Shown: positions 42,948-52,109 of the stretch, piece by piece
Layout: every line of letters starts with the position of its first letter
How positions within the stretch are numbered: the stretch's first letter is position 1
From: Fibrobacterota bacterium
GTDB lineage: Bacteria > Fibrobacterota > Fibrobacteria > UBA11236
Assembly: GCA_023249635.1 (NCBI GenBank)
Contig: JAHFCH010000016.1
Location: 1-58,188 of the forward strand
Length of the DNA: 58,188 nt
Reading direction: 5' to 3'
Program-made: the position numbers and the translations under genes
Notes under the pieces: generated by a model
What the model saw: the letters and a program-made list of their open reading frames with translations, nothing else
Told to the model about the DNA's origin: nothing
Databases searched by the model: none

Positions 42948-45900
42948 AGGGCGATACCGGATTCATGGGATTGCGGGGGCCGGATTTCACCTTCCCCAAC
43001 AGGCCGTTGTACAGTCCGAAGGAAAAGCCGAAGCTGATGCGCGTGGCGTAGGTGTCAAAGCGCGTGCCGCGACCGCCGATGGGAATGGTCACGTTCTCCA
43101 GGGGCTGCTTGCCGCCCTTGCCGTCCGGCACTCCCGAGAGGGCGGTGGCCGCCTCAAAGTAGGCGAGGAAGGGATAGTTGTTGTAGATGCGCGCGTTGAG
43201 CTTGAGGCCCCAGCCGGCGCTCTGGTACCAGCCATCGGCGGGCCCAGCGGACTTCCATGCGTCCATGTCGAACAAGCGCGCGTCGCTAACCGGCCCGTTC
43301 CAGGCGCGTCCCGCTTCATAGAAGGCGTTGACGTAGAGATCCTCCAGGAAGAAAATCCAGTAGCCCTTATAGATGTCGGGCAGCAACGGCTGGTTGAGAT
43401 CGGCGCTGAACTTGAGGGTGTTCTCGCCCTGGAAGGCCAGGTTCTCGATGTCCCGCAGGAAGGGGTAACCGCGGAGGAACATCCCCTTGGAGAAAAAGGT
43501 GTCGAGGGTGTCGGCGCCGCTGTCGGGATTGGCCACGCTCCAATCGAGGATGCTGCCCGCGAAACCGGAGAGGAGCAGGGCGCCGTTATCGGCCCACGGC
43601 AGGCCTACTCCGTAGCTCGCGCCCAGATCCAGATCGTGCAGGCTGTAGTCGCGGAACTTGGTGCGCACCTCGCCCGTCGAGGTTACCTCGAAGGTTTCGA
43701 AGAAGGTCCCCTTGCGCACGATGCCCGACTTGTCGAAGGTATAGGCCGCCACCGCCGCCAGTCCCAGGGGGGCGATTTCCTCTTTGTCGGAATACGACGA
43801 ACTGTAGATATCCGCCAGCGCGGAAACGTACAGGTTCTTGTAGTACTGGAAGGAGAAGGGGTAGTCGTAGAAATCGAAATCGTTCCAGGCGTATCCCGCG
43901 GAAAGGCGGACGTAGGAGCTTTTCGCGTCGGCCTCGGCCTGGGCGTCGAACAGGTTGTAGGACATGCCGGCTTCGATGCCGCGGAAGATGACCGCGTAGT
44001 TGGAGGGGACGATGGAATCCTGGGTGCCGCCCGAGGGATCGTGGACGGTCACGGTGTCGTGGGAGGCCAGGTTGCCGCGGGAGAAGGAGAGATCGAAGGT
44101 AACCGGGGTGCTACGGTTGGACCAGCCCAGGTAGAACTGCGATTCCTTGTCGGGCGAGAGGATCTCGTCGTTGGCGCCGAAGTAGTCCAGCCCGTTGCCC
44201 ACCTCGAGCAGCAGGGCCGCCGAGACCTCGTTGCGGGTCACGGGATCGTTGAGCAGCCCGTTGAAGCCCGCCAGCCATTTGGGCTCGCCGCGGCTGGCGC
44301 TGTGATCGGTGGAGGACATCTCCTCGCCGATGAGCAGCGGATTCAGGATGTAGCGGTTGGGGATGCCGATGTACTCTTCGCTCTTGCCTTCGAACTCGAT
44401 GGGCTCCACCTTCTCATCGGCGGGATGCAGGTTGCGCAGGGCGGTGGGCGGCGAACCGGCCGGCTTGAGATCGGGCAGCAGGAACAGGGAGAATCCCGAG
44501 GTGTCGTAGTTGATGTAGGCCAGATGCGTTCCCGAAGGATCGATGGCGGGAGCGAAGGCGCCGCCCTTGACCTGGGTCATGGCTTCCGGGGCCCCCGCCG
44601 CGTAGGCCCCGCCTTCGCGGGCGATGGGGCAGCGGTAGATGTTGTAGATGGCATTGCTGTCGGCGGCGAAGTACAAGGCGTTGCCGTCCGGGGACCATTC
44701 CGGATCGCGTTCGTCGTAGGGGCGTTGCAGCAAGGCATGGAATCCGGAGCCGTCGGCATTGACGATGCCGATATCGCGCGAGACGCCGTCGTAGAAGGAA
44801 AAGACGATGGCCTTGCCGTCCGGCGAGAAGCGGGGCGAGTAGATCTGGAATCCGAACTTGCCCTGCAAGGCGCTGTCCGGGGGGAAAATCACTTTCACCT
44901 CATCCGAGTCCACGTCGGCGCGATCCTTGCCCCGCGCCTTAGGCGCGTCCGGCACCGGCGCGATGCAGAGCTGGAAATTCGTCAGATGGTTGCGCACGAA
45001 TACCACCCGCTTGTTCTCCTTATCGAAGGCGGGCATCACCGCGTTCAGGTCCTTGGTATAACGGCGGCCGGTGGGGTCGTCGCCGAACTCGAAGAAGGGG
45101 GCTTTGCGGCGCGCGTTCACCTGGTAGATATCCAGCTTGCGCATGCCGTCCTTATCCTCGTTCTTGGCCGAGTGGTACAGGATGGTGCTGTCGTTGAGGG
45201 CGACATCGAAGGGGCTGCGCAGGGGCGCGACCAGCTTAAGGCGGTCCTCTTCCTTCTTGGCGGTGTCGGCCAGCTTGTACAGGTACAGGCTGCCCTTGAA
45301 ATCGTCGCGGCCGCGGTTGGACACGAAGAAGATGTTTTCGCCCTTATGGTCCCAGCGCGGGTAGTAGTTGTAATAACCTTCCGAAGTGAGCTTCTTGCCT
45401 TCGCGCAGCGGACCCAGGGCCTTCACCTGATCGGCGTACTGCGAGGTCACCGCGTTCTTCCAGTCCTCCCAGTTCTTCTGCGCATCCTTGCCCAGCACGC
45501 GCTCCATTGACCCGGAAAGCGTCTGGCGTTGGATGCGGGAATTCTCGGCCCACAGCCTTATGATGGCGGGATCGCCGTAGCGGGCCGATAGCCAGCGCAC
45601 GAAAGCGAAGCCCTGGGTATATGGCCCCAATTCGTATTCGATGCTGGTGCCGGCGAAGGTGCCCATGCGATCGTAGCTCAGCAGCTTGTTCTGCAGCGCC
45701 GCGGTGCGCAGCAGCATATCGCGGTGCGAGTCCCACGCGTCGTATCCCGAAAGCTCCGACTCGTATTGGGCCACGCCTTCGGCGAACCAGTTGGGCTGGC
45801 TGGTGAAGGGGATGATGGTGGCCGCCGAGGCCTGCACGTCCTCGTTGTAATAATCCTGGTAGCCGATCACCAGACCTTGGATGGGGCTGGGCAGCTTGCT

Positions 45901-46377
45901 CGAGGATTGGATGGAAACCAGATGCGAGAACTCGTGGGTCACAACGTCCTTGAGCCAGTTGTGCGTGCTGCGGATGGGGAAGTCCCAATCGGAGATCCAC
46001 ACGGTCATGGTATTCTGCAGCGAGTTGGCCCAACCGTTGGAGAAGATGTCCTCGCGGATGAGGAACTCCACCTTGTTGGGCAGGCGGATTTGGTAGCGCT
46101 TCATCTTCTCTTCGGCCACGCCCTCGGCCAGTGCGGCGATGTACCCGGCCACGGGTTCGAGCTGGGCGGCGTAGTGGAAACGGAAGTGCTCCGTTTCGGC
46201 GGTGCGCCAGTCGATATGGGCTTCGTTGCGGTTGAGAGTGAAGGCGCGGGAAGGGATGGGAATTAGGAAGAGAGCGATTAATAGCCACAAGGCCCTGATT
46301 GAACCAAGGTTTCTTTTTTGCGCGATATCGTCGGGCGTCGGGCGTCGGGCGTCGGGCGTTAAGAAAGTGTGTTGCAT
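42934..46377 (-). CDS. Giant surface protein: gluzincin-type metallopeptidase, WD40-like propeller and C-terminal beta-barrel
   Basis: 1147 residues from the ATG at 46377. A hydrophobic export signal (ALWLLIALFLIPIPSRA) follows about 28 residues. The peptidase MA-like domain has the zinc site HEFSH and the downstream WFAEGVAQYES supplying the third ligand. Next are TolB/PD40 propeller repeats (PRWDHKGENIFFVSNRGRDD, YSPRFSPDGKAIVFSF, DPEWSPDGNALYFAADS). The last about 450 residues are strand-rich (SYVRLSAGYAWNDFDFYDYP, FYEAGRAWNGPV), like a BamA/D15-type barrel. It is thus probably an outer-membrane protein carrying a peptidase on the periplasmic or outer face. The first residues (TPDARRPTPDD) are encoded by heptad repeats, so the annotated start may be wrong. 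Confidence 0.85.
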   Translation of the reverse strand: MQHTFLTPDARRPTPDDIAQKRNLGSIRALWLLIALFLIPIPSRAFTLNRNEAHIDWRTAETEHFRFHYAAQLEPVAGYIAALAEGVAEEKMKRYQIRLPNKVEFLIREDIFSNGWANSLQNTMTVWISDWDFPIRSTHNWLKDVVTHEFSHLVSIQSSSKLPSPIQGLVIGYQDYYNEDVQASAATIIPFTSQPNWFAEGVAQYESELSGYDAWDSHRDMLLRTAALQNKLLSYDRMGTFAGTSIEYELGPYTQGFAFVRWLSARYGDPAIIRLWAENSRIQRQTLSGSMERVLGKDAQKNWEDWKNAVTSQYADQVKALGPLREGKKLTSEGYYNYYPRWDHKGENIFFVSNRGRDDFKGSLYLYKLADTAKKEEDRLKLVAPLRSPFDVALNDSTILYHSAKNEDKDGMRKLDIYQVNARRKAPFFEFGDDPTGRRYTKDLNAVMPAFDKENKRVVFVRNHLTNFQLCIAPVPDAPKARGKDRADVDSDEVKVIFPPDSALQGKFGFQIYSPRFSPDGKAIVFSFYDGVSRDIGIVNADGSGFHALLQRPYDERDPEWSPDGNALYFAADSNAIYNIYRCPIAREGGAYAAGAPEAMTQVKGGAFAPAIDPSGTHLAYINYDTSGFSLFLLPDLKPAGSPPTALRNLHPADEKVEPIEFEGKSEEYIGIPNRYILNPLLIGEEMSSTDHSASRGEPKWLAGFNGLLNDPVTRNEVSAALLLEVGNGLDYFGANDEILSPDKESQFYLGWSNRSTPVTFDLSFSRGNLASHDTVTVHDPSGGTQDSIVPSNYAVIFRGIEAGMSYNLFDAQAEADAKSSYVRLSAGYAWNDFDFYDYPFSFQYYKNLYVSALADIYSSSYSDKEEIAPLGLAAVAAYTFDKSGIVRKGTFFETFEVTSTGEVRTKFRDYSLHDLDLGASYGVGLPWADNGALLLSGFAGSILDWSVANPDSGADTLDTFFSKGMFLRGYPFLRDIENLAFQGENTLKFSADLNQPLLPDIYKGYWIFFLEDLYVNAFYEAGRAWNGPVSDARLFDMDAWKSAGPADGWYQSAGWGLKLNARIYNNYPFLAYFEAATALSGVPDGKGGKQPLENVTIPIGGRGTRFDTYATRISFGFSFGLYNGLLGKVKSGPRNPMNPVSPFASR

Positions 46378-46420
46378 TTAGTTGTTTTTACGCCCGACGC
46401 CCGACGTGAAACGCCCGACG
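46331..46420. repeat. Inverted heptad repeats between divergent genes
   Basis: Four exact TCGGGCG units (46331-46358) face two adjacent CGCCCGA units plus a third (46391-46404, 46412-46418). Two to three units on each side can pair to a roughly 16-bp perfect stem with a 30-base AT-richer loop that contains the left gene's ATG. Confidence 0.8.
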
Positions 46421-46521
46421 AACAGGGAGGGAACCGGGCCCGGTCTCATGCCGATATAGTGTACAAAAAACGGGGCGCTTGTTACATTCAGAATTCCACA
46501 GCGACGCGCCCTGCGCGACTC

Positions 46522-48003
46522 ATGCGCCTGGCGCACACTTCCGGAGCGGATCCCTTGGCCAGTTTCACCGAAAGGTACCACGAACTAACCAAGTACAATC
46601 CGCATACCATCGATAAGTTGGGCCCCGTGCATTGGGATCGCCAACCCCCCGCCTTCAAGGCCATCAGCTCAAAAACCAAAATCGATCTCCTCTCCCGGCT
46701 GCAATCCGTCATGGATCACCTGGAAAAGGACGAGACCGTTCCCGAGGGCCCCGAAGCCGGCCTGGAGAACATCGCGCGCCTTTTGTTCTTCACCCTGGGG
46801 CTCACCGCGCGGCTTTCCGAACCGGGCGGGGAAGATCATTTCCTGCGCGCCGCGCCTTCGGCCGGGGGCCTCTATCCCACCGAGATGTACGTCGCCGCCC
46901 GCAATCAGAGCGGCCTTCCCGACGGCATCTACCACTATCATTCCCTCAAGTCGGCGCTTATCCCGGTATGGCAAGGCGCCTTCTGGGCCGATCTGAAACA
47001 TTATTTCCTGGGGCATCCCGCCGTGGACGCATCCGGGCTCATCCTCATTTTCACGGGCCTCTACGGGCGCAGCGCCTGGCGGTACAAGGAACGCGCCTAT
47101 CGCCGCATCCTGCTGGACACGGGCCATGCGGTGGGCAACCTGCTGGAAGTGTGCCGCTCCGCCGGCCTCGATCATTCCCTGCTGGGGGGTTTCCTGGACG
47201 CGGGCCTGGAAGAGTTGTTGTTCCTGGGCGCCAAAGAGGAGTTCCCGCTGCTGGGCGTGGCCATCGGTCCCGGCGGCAGCCTGCCCGCAGTCTCGGGGCA
47301 ATATCCCGGCGAGCATCCGGCCGAAGCCATCCGCCACGCCTTGCCCTCTGACGCCATGCAAGTGCAGCAGAACTCCTGCGAGCGCATCCGCAATGAGAAG
47401 CAATTGCGCCCGCCGGTGGAAGGCCCTTGCGGCGGTCCCGCCTTCACGGTGCCGGAAGGCTTCAACGCGTTCCGGACCATCCTGGGACGGCGCAGTTGCC
47501 GCAAGTTCAATTCCAAACCCATCGCCTTGGATAAGGTCCGCGAAGCCCTGAGCTACGCTTTCCGCCCCCAAGGCGCGCCGTGGTGCCTTACCTCCGGGCA
47601 TCTGCGCTTCCATCTGGTGGCCCTGAACGTTACCGGACTCATGCCCGGGGTATTCCGCATCGACCCTACCACCCTGGAGCTGAACCTCCAGCGCGCGGGG
47701 GATTTCCGCACCGAAACCTATACCATGTGCCTGGGCCAGGATTTGGCCGAGGAATGCGCCTACGCCGTGGTCCATTCCGCCGATTTGGCGGCCTTGGCCG
47801 GGACTTACGGCGATCGCGGCTACCGTTACGCCTGCATGGACGCGGGGCAACTAGGCGAGCGTATCAACCTGTGGGCCGTGCACCAGGCGCTGGGCTCCAG
47901 CGGCATCGGCGGGTATTACGACGATCAGGCCAACGAGCTGGTGGACGTGCCCCTGACCCACGGCATCCTGTATATCACCCTGGTAGGGGTGCCGGAGGAA
48001 TAG
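46522..48003 (+). CDS. SagB/ThcOx-family dehydrogenase with two nitroreductase-like domains
   Basis: 493 residues from the ATG at 46522; a GTG at 46459 is an alternative, and neither has a clear ribosome site. The N-terminal domain has TERYHELTKYNPHTI, RAAPSAGGLYPTEMYVAAR and GIYHYHS, the SagB FMN-binding pattern. The C-terminal domain starts FRTILGRRSCRKFNSKPI and ends IGGYYDDQANELVDVP. SagB enzymes oxidise azolines to azoles in thiazole/oxazole-modified peptides, but stand-alone double-domain members of unknown role are widespread. No YcaO cyclodehydratase or precursor peptide is visible here. cysS follows after 28 bases. Confidence 0.87.
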   Translation: MRLAHTSGADPLASFTERYHELTKYNPHTIDKLGPVHWDRQPPAFKAISSKTKIDLLSRLQSVMDHLEKDETVPEGPEAGLENIARLLFFTLGLTARLSEPGGEDHFLRAAPSAGGLYPTEMYVAARNQSGLPDGIYHYHSLKSALIPVWQGAFWADLKHYFLGHPAVDASGLILIFTGLYGRSAWRYKERAYRRILLDTGHAVGNLLEVCRSAGLDHSLLGGFLDAGLEELLFLGAKEEFPLLGVAIGPGGSLPAVSGQYPGEHPAEAIRHALPSDAMQVQQNSCERIRNEKQLRPPVEGPCGGPAFTVPEGFNAFRTILGRRSCRKFNSKPIALDKVREALSYAFRPQGAPWCLTSGHLRFHLVALNVTGLMPGVFRIDPTTLELNLQRAGDFRTETYTMCLGQDLAEECAYAVVHSADLAALAGTYGDRGYRYACMDAGQLGERINLWAVHQALGSSGIGGYYDDQANELVDVPLTHGILYITLVGVPEE

Positions 48004-48031
48004 CCCCCTTTTTCTACATTCCCCGACTGCG

Positions 48032-49459
48032 ATGACGCAGGAAATCTCCATCTACAATACCGCGACCAAGCAGGTCGAGCCCTTCGTCCCCCTCGCTCCC
48101 GGCGTGGCGCGTATCTATTGCTGCGGACCCACCGTCTACCACTTCGTGCATATCGGCAATCTGCGTACCTTCATCTTCGAGGACCTGCTGCGCCGCGTGC
48201 TCGACTATTCCGGATTCACGGTCAACCATATCGTGAACATCACCGACGTGGGGCATCTCACCTCGGACGCGGATACCGGCGAAGACAAAATGGAAAAGGG
48301 CGCCGCGCGCGAAGGCAAATCAGTGTGGGATATCGCCGACTACTATACGCAGTCCTTCCTCAAGGATTGGGAACGGCTCAACCTTAAGCAGCCCAGCGCT
48401 TGGACCAAGGCCACGGGCCATATCCCCGAGCAGATCGCGCTGGTGCAAACCCTGGAAGCCAAAGGCTTCACCTATACCATTCCCGATGACGGCATCTATT
48501 TCGACACCGCCAAGTTCCCGCGCTATGCCGATTTCGCCGGCCTCGATCTCAAAGGCATGCAGGAAGGCCACCGCATCGGCGTGACCGAGGGCAAACGCAA
48601 CGCCAGCGATTTCGCCCTGTGGAAATTCTCGCCCCCGAACGAGAAGCGCGCCATGGAATGGGAATCGCCCTGGGGCATCGGCTTCCCCGGCTGGCATGCG
48701 GAATGCTCCGCCATGGCCATGAAGCATCTGGGCGACACCCTCGACATCCATTGCGGCGGCACCGATCTCATCCGCGTCCACCATACCAACGAGATCGCGC
48801 AATCGGAATGCGCCACCGGCAAGCCCTTCTCGCGCTATTGGATGCACGGCTCCTGGCTGGTCGAGCAGCCCACCGCCGACGGCGCGGGCGGCAAGATGTC
48901 CAAGTCCTCGGGCGAGTTCGTCACCCTGGATCTGCTCATCGAAAAGGGCTACGGGGCCATGGACTACCGCTTCTTCTGCCTTAGCGCGCATTACCGCCAG
49001 TACCTGAACTTCAGTTGGGAAGCCATGGACACGGCGCGCGACTCGCTCAAGAGCCTCCGCCGCAAGACCGATCCGCTCATCGCCCGCGCCTCCGCCATCG
49101 CTTCGGACAATGCCCTCGGTTGGCAGAAACGTTTCCGCGCCGCCGTCGGCGACGATCTGGGATTCCCGCAGGCGCTGGCCGTGCTCAACCAGATGCTTAA
49201 GGATCCGGATCTGCTTGAGGGCGAGAAGGGCGCGCTCATCCGCGATTTCGACGCCGTGCTCGGGCTCCGGCTCGAAGAAAAGCCCGAACGCGCGGACACC
49301 GCCTTGCCCGGCCCGCTCATGGCCTTGCTCGACGAACGCAAACAAGCGCGCGCCGACAAGAACTGGAAGCGGAGCGACGAGATCCGCGATCTGCTAAAGT
49401 CCAAGGGATTCGGGGTGAAGGATAACCCCGACGGAACCACCAGCTGGTTTCCGGTCTGA
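48032..49459 (+). CDS. cysS: Cysteinyl-tRNA synthetase
   Basis: 475 residues, full length. Class I motifs are HIGN (in FVHIGNLRTF) and KMSKSSGEF. Zinc ligands include the Cys of CCGPTVY and the GWHAECSAMA cluster. Also GGTDLIRVHHTNEIAQSE and the C-terminal DEIRDLLKSKGFGVKD anticodon-domain end are typical. The enzyme charges tRNA-Cys in the cytoplasm. It is essential in most bacteria. It is probably co-transcribed with the SagB-like gene. Confidence 0.98.
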   Translation: MTQEISIYNTATKQVEPFVPLAPGVARIYCCGPTVYHFVHIGNLRTFIFEDLLRRVLDYSGFTVNHIVNITDVGHLTSDADTGEDKMEKGAAREGKSVWDIADYYTQSFLKDWERLNLKQPSAWTKATGHIPEQIALVQTLEAKGFTYTIPDDGIYFDTAKFPRYADFAGLDLKGMQEGHRIGVTEGKRNASDFALWKFSPPNEKRAMEWESPWGIGFPGWHAECSAMAMKHLGDTLDIHCGGTDLIRVHHTNEIAQSECATGKPFSRYWMHGSWLVEQPTADGAGGKMSKSSGEFVTLDLLIEKGYGAMDYRFFCLSAHYRQYLNFSWEAMDTARDSLKSLRRKTDPLIARASAIASDNALGWQKRFRAAVGDDLGFPQALAVLNQMLKDPDLLEGEKGALIRDFDAVLGLRLEEKPERADTALPGPLMALLDERKQARADKNWKRSDEIRDLLKSKGFGVKDNPDGTTSWFPV

Positions 49460-49611
49460 CCCGCGCTACTTGAAGGTTTCCTCCGCGAAACCGTTTCCGC
49501 AAACGCCTCAGTTCCTGCCCCTTTAGATTGCTCCGGGGTCCCCGATTTTTCTATTTATGGGATCGTATAAAGTGGTACGATAGCGAAACACCTTCAACCC
49601 ACGGGCACGCC

Positions 49612-50211
49612 ATGACCAGCTTCAGGATGGATGACAAGGATAAGGACAAGGAAAAGGAAGAAGGTCCCAATCTGGGTAAGGAGATCATGGAGTCCTTCAT
49701 CAAGGCCCGGAAGATCTTCCTTTGGTCCCAAGTGGACGACACCACCGCCGAAAAGGTGGTGAAGATGATGCTCTACATGGATTCCCTCAATGACGACGAC
49801 ATCACCCTCTACATCAACAGCCCCGGCGGCGTCATTTCCTCCGGAATGGCCATCATGGACTGCATGAACGCCCTTAAGTCGGACGTGGTCACCGTGGTTT
49901 CGGGCCAGGCCGCTTCCATGGGCGCCCACCTGCTCGCCATGGGCACCAAGGGCAAGCGCTACGCCTGGAAAAACGCCCGCGTAATGATCCACCAGCCGCT
50001 CATTTCGGGCCAAATGTACGGCCCGGCCACGGATATCCAAATCCAGGCCGAAGAGATGCTGCGCATCCGGACCATGCTCAACAAGATGATGGCCGAGGCC
50101 ACCGGCAAGAGCGAAGCGCAAATTGAGCTGGATACCGACCGCGATCGTTTCATGACCGCCGAAGAAGCGAAAGCCTACGGATTGATCGATATAATCGAAA
50201 ACCGGCTATAA
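49612..50211 (+). CDS. clpP: ATP-dependent Clp protease proteolytic subunit
   Basis: 200 residues from the ATG at 49612; the frame extends upstream without ClpP similarity and another Met lies at 49627. The serine protease triad is present: Ser102 in GQAASMGAHL, His127 in MIHQPL, and Asp in DTDRDRFMTAEEA. YINSPGGVISSGMAIMD is the handle/oxyanion region. Unusually, the N-terminus is a highly charged run (MDDKDKDKEKEEGPN) in place of the usual axial-loop sequence that contacts ClpX/ClpA, so the entry pore may differ. It forms the 14-mer chamber for regulated proteolysis. A good terminator follows. Confidence 0.95.
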   Translation: MTSFRMDDKDKDKEKEEGPNLGKEIMESFIKARKIFLWSQVDDTTAEKVVKMMLYMDSLNDDDITLYINSPGGVISSGMAIMDCMNALKSDVVTVVSGQAASMGAHLLAMGTKGKRYAWKNARVMIHQPLISGQMYGPATDIQIQAEEMLRIRTMLNKMMAEATGKSEAQIELDTDRDRFMTAEEAKAYGLIDIIENRL

Positions 50212-50238
50212 GAATAAGCCTCTCCAGTTTCGCAGAAT

Positions 50239-50277
50239 AAGCCGTCAATACACCAAGTATGACGGCTTTTTCTTTTC
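50239..50277 (+). terminator. Intrinsic terminator after clpP
   Basis: AAGCCGTCA / TGACGGCTT stem (9 bp, 12-base loop) followed by TTTCTTTTCC. Confidence 0.9.
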
Positions 50278-50336
50278 CTTTCTTTCGCATTCACACCGTG
50301 TTATGATACTCAAGAACCCCAAACCCGATCAGGAAC

Positions 50337-51215
50337 ATGAGCGAGGATTCGAAAAAACGGTACCAACGGATTATCCAGGACCTGGGACAGATCCCCACCA
50401 TGCCCACCATCGCCGCCAAGGTGATGCAGATCGTCAATGATCCGCATTCCAGCGCCGAGGATGTCGCGAAGTTCATTTCCCGCGATGTGGCTCTCACTTC
50501 CAAGGTCCTGCGTCTGGCCAACTCCGCCTTCTACGGCATTCCCCGCACCATCTCGTCGGTCAACTCGGCCATCGTGATCCTGGGGTTCAATACCATCCGC
50601 AGCCTGGTGCTCTCGGCTTCGGTGCTCAAGGTTTTCCCCCAGAAGCCCGGTCTGGCGAGTTTCGATCGTAAGGCCTTCTGGAAGCACTCCTTCATGGTCG
50701 GCATCGCTTCGCGCATGGTCGCGCAAATCTACCGCAAGAAGAAGCTGGTCGACATGGAAACGGCCTTCTCCGCCGGCCTGCTGCACGATATCGGCAAGAT
50801 CATCCTGGAGCAATTCTCCAACGAAGACTATATCCCGGTGCTCAAGGCGGCCAAGGAAAAGAACTTGCCCCTGTTTATGGCGGAGAAATCCATGTTGGGT
50901 ATGAGCCACGCCGACGTGAGCGGTATGCTCGTCGACAAATGGCAGATGCCCAATGAGCTTAAGGGCCCCATTGTGTTCCACCATTCGCCCCTCGAGGACA
51001 AGTCGGCGCAGGATATGGCCTGCATCGTCCACTACGCCAACCATCTCGTGCACGAAACGGGGAGCGGTTGCATGGAGAACGAAACCTACGCCCCGCTCAT
51101 CGCGGAGGTGGAGACCTTCTTGGGGCTGGGCATCTCCTCAGAGCAAATGCTGGAAGAGCTTCAGAAGCACATCCAGGAAGCCGAGCCTTTCTTCTCCCTA
51201 ATCGAAGCGAATTAA
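50337..51215 (+). CDS. HDOD-domain signalling protein 1
   Basis: 292 residues. The HDOD domain spans about 15-215: LGQIPTMPTIAAKVMQIVND, SKVLRLANSAFYGIPRTISS, AIVILGFNTIRSLVL and GLLHDIGKIILEQF. The HD residues persist in this copy (LLHDIG), but HDOD proteins are usually regarded as non-catalytic relatives of HD phosphohydrolases that relay signals in motility, stress and cyclic-nucleotide networks. It stands 27 bases upstream of a second HDOD gene, with which it forms an operon. No fused output domain is present. Confidence 0.92.
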   Translation: MSEDSKKRYQRIIQDLGQIPTMPTIAAKVMQIVNDPHSSAEDVAKFISRDVALTSKVLRLANSAFYGIPRTISSVNSAIVILGFNTIRSLVLSASVLKVFPQKPGLASFDRKAFWKHSFMVGIASRMVAQIYRKKKLVDMETAFSAGLLHDIGKIILEQFSNEDYIPVLKAAKEKNLPLFMAEKSMLGMSHADVSGMLVDKWQMPNELKGPIVFHHSPLEDKSAQDMACIVHYANHLVHETGSGCMENETYAPLIAEVETFLGLGISSEQMLEELQKHIQEAEPFFSLIEAN

Positions 51216-51242
51216 CCCAAGCCCTCCCGGGCGCGTGATCCC

Positions 51243-52100
51243 ATGGCAGAAAGCGATTTCGGAAATCCGGAAGCCTTTTTCGCCCGCCACGGAGGCGTGC
51301 CCAAGAATCCCGTATTGATCCGGGAGACGCTCGCCGTTCTGCGGGACCCGGCCTGCTCCGCCGCCGATCTGGTCCACGTGCTGGAGAAGGAACCCGCCAT
51401 CTCGTCCAAGGTGCTCCGGGCCGCCAACTCCGTCTTCTACGGCACTCCGCGCGCCATCACCTCCCTCAAGGCCGCCATCGTGCGCCTGGGCAACCACAAC
51501 ATCTCGCGCATCGCCCTCTCCGCCTCGCTCTCCGCCACCGGCGGGGCGCATTGGGGCGGCTTCTGGCGCCATTCCATCTCGGTAGGCCTGCTCGCGCGGC
51601 ATATCGGCCAGTTCACGGGGGCGTACACCAAGCAGGAAGAGGAAGAGCTCTTCAGCATGGGCCTGCTGCACGATTTGGGCGCCATGATCGAGCTCGACTC
51701 CGGCGAGTTCAAGCGCATCGAGGAAACCCTTAAACTCGGAACCATGACTTTGTCCGAAGCGGAAAACATGGTGTTCGGTTTCGATCACGGCCGCCTGGGC
51801 CGCATGGTCGCGGAGCAATGGAATTTCCCCGGCGATCTGGTCGATGCCATCGCGTGCCATCATCAGCCCGAGACCAGCAAGGATTTCTACAAGAAGTCGA
51901 TCGTGATCCATCTGGCCGATCTGGTTTGCCATGGGTTCCACCTGGTGAGCATTCCGGGGGAGGCGGCTCCGCCGACGCAAGAGAGTTACCTGCAGGAGTT
52001 CAATCTTCCGATTGAGCAGTTGATTTTGTTCGGCGAGTGGCTGCAGGGGCAGAAAGACGAAATCGACGCGTTCGGGGATCTCATGGGCGACGCCTCGTAG
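51243..52100 (+). CDS. HDOD-domain signalling protein 2
   Basis: 285 residues, paralogous to the preceding protein. It shares EKEPAISSKVLRAANSVFYG, TPRAITSLKAAIVRLGNHNI, MGLLHDLGAMIELDSGEF and AIACHHQPET. It is somewhat diverged and lacks the N-terminal basic start of copy 1. The tandem arrangement suggests that the pair arose by duplication and may form a hetero-oligomer (inference). The gene is followed by the long repeat-bearing non-coding region. Confidence 0.92.
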   Translation: MAESDFGNPEAFFARHGGVPKNPVLIRETLAVLRDPACSAADLVHVLEKEPAISSKVLRAANSVFYGTPRAITSLKAAIVRLGNHNISRIALSASLSATGGAHWGGFWRHSISVGLLARHIGQFTGAYTKQEEEELFSMGLLHDLGAMIELDSGEFKRIEETLKLGTMTLSEAENMVFGFDHGRLGRMVAEQWNFPGDLVDAIACHHQPETSKDFYKKSIVIHLADLVCHGFHLVSIPGEAAPPTQESYLQEFNLPIEQLILFGEWLQGQKDEIDAFGDLMGDAS

Positions 52101-52109
52101 GCTTGGGGA

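Noticed and set aside
43636-45510. 624-codon plus-strand open frame opposite the metallopeptidase gene
   Set aside because: Val/Gly/His-rich antisense translation typical of GC-rich genes; the minus-strand frame has a clear zinc motif and propeller blades.
46369-46521. N-terminal extension of the SagB-like protein
   Set aside because: It translates the heptad repeats (TPDARRETPDE) and has no SagB similarity; family similarity starts after the ATG at 46522.
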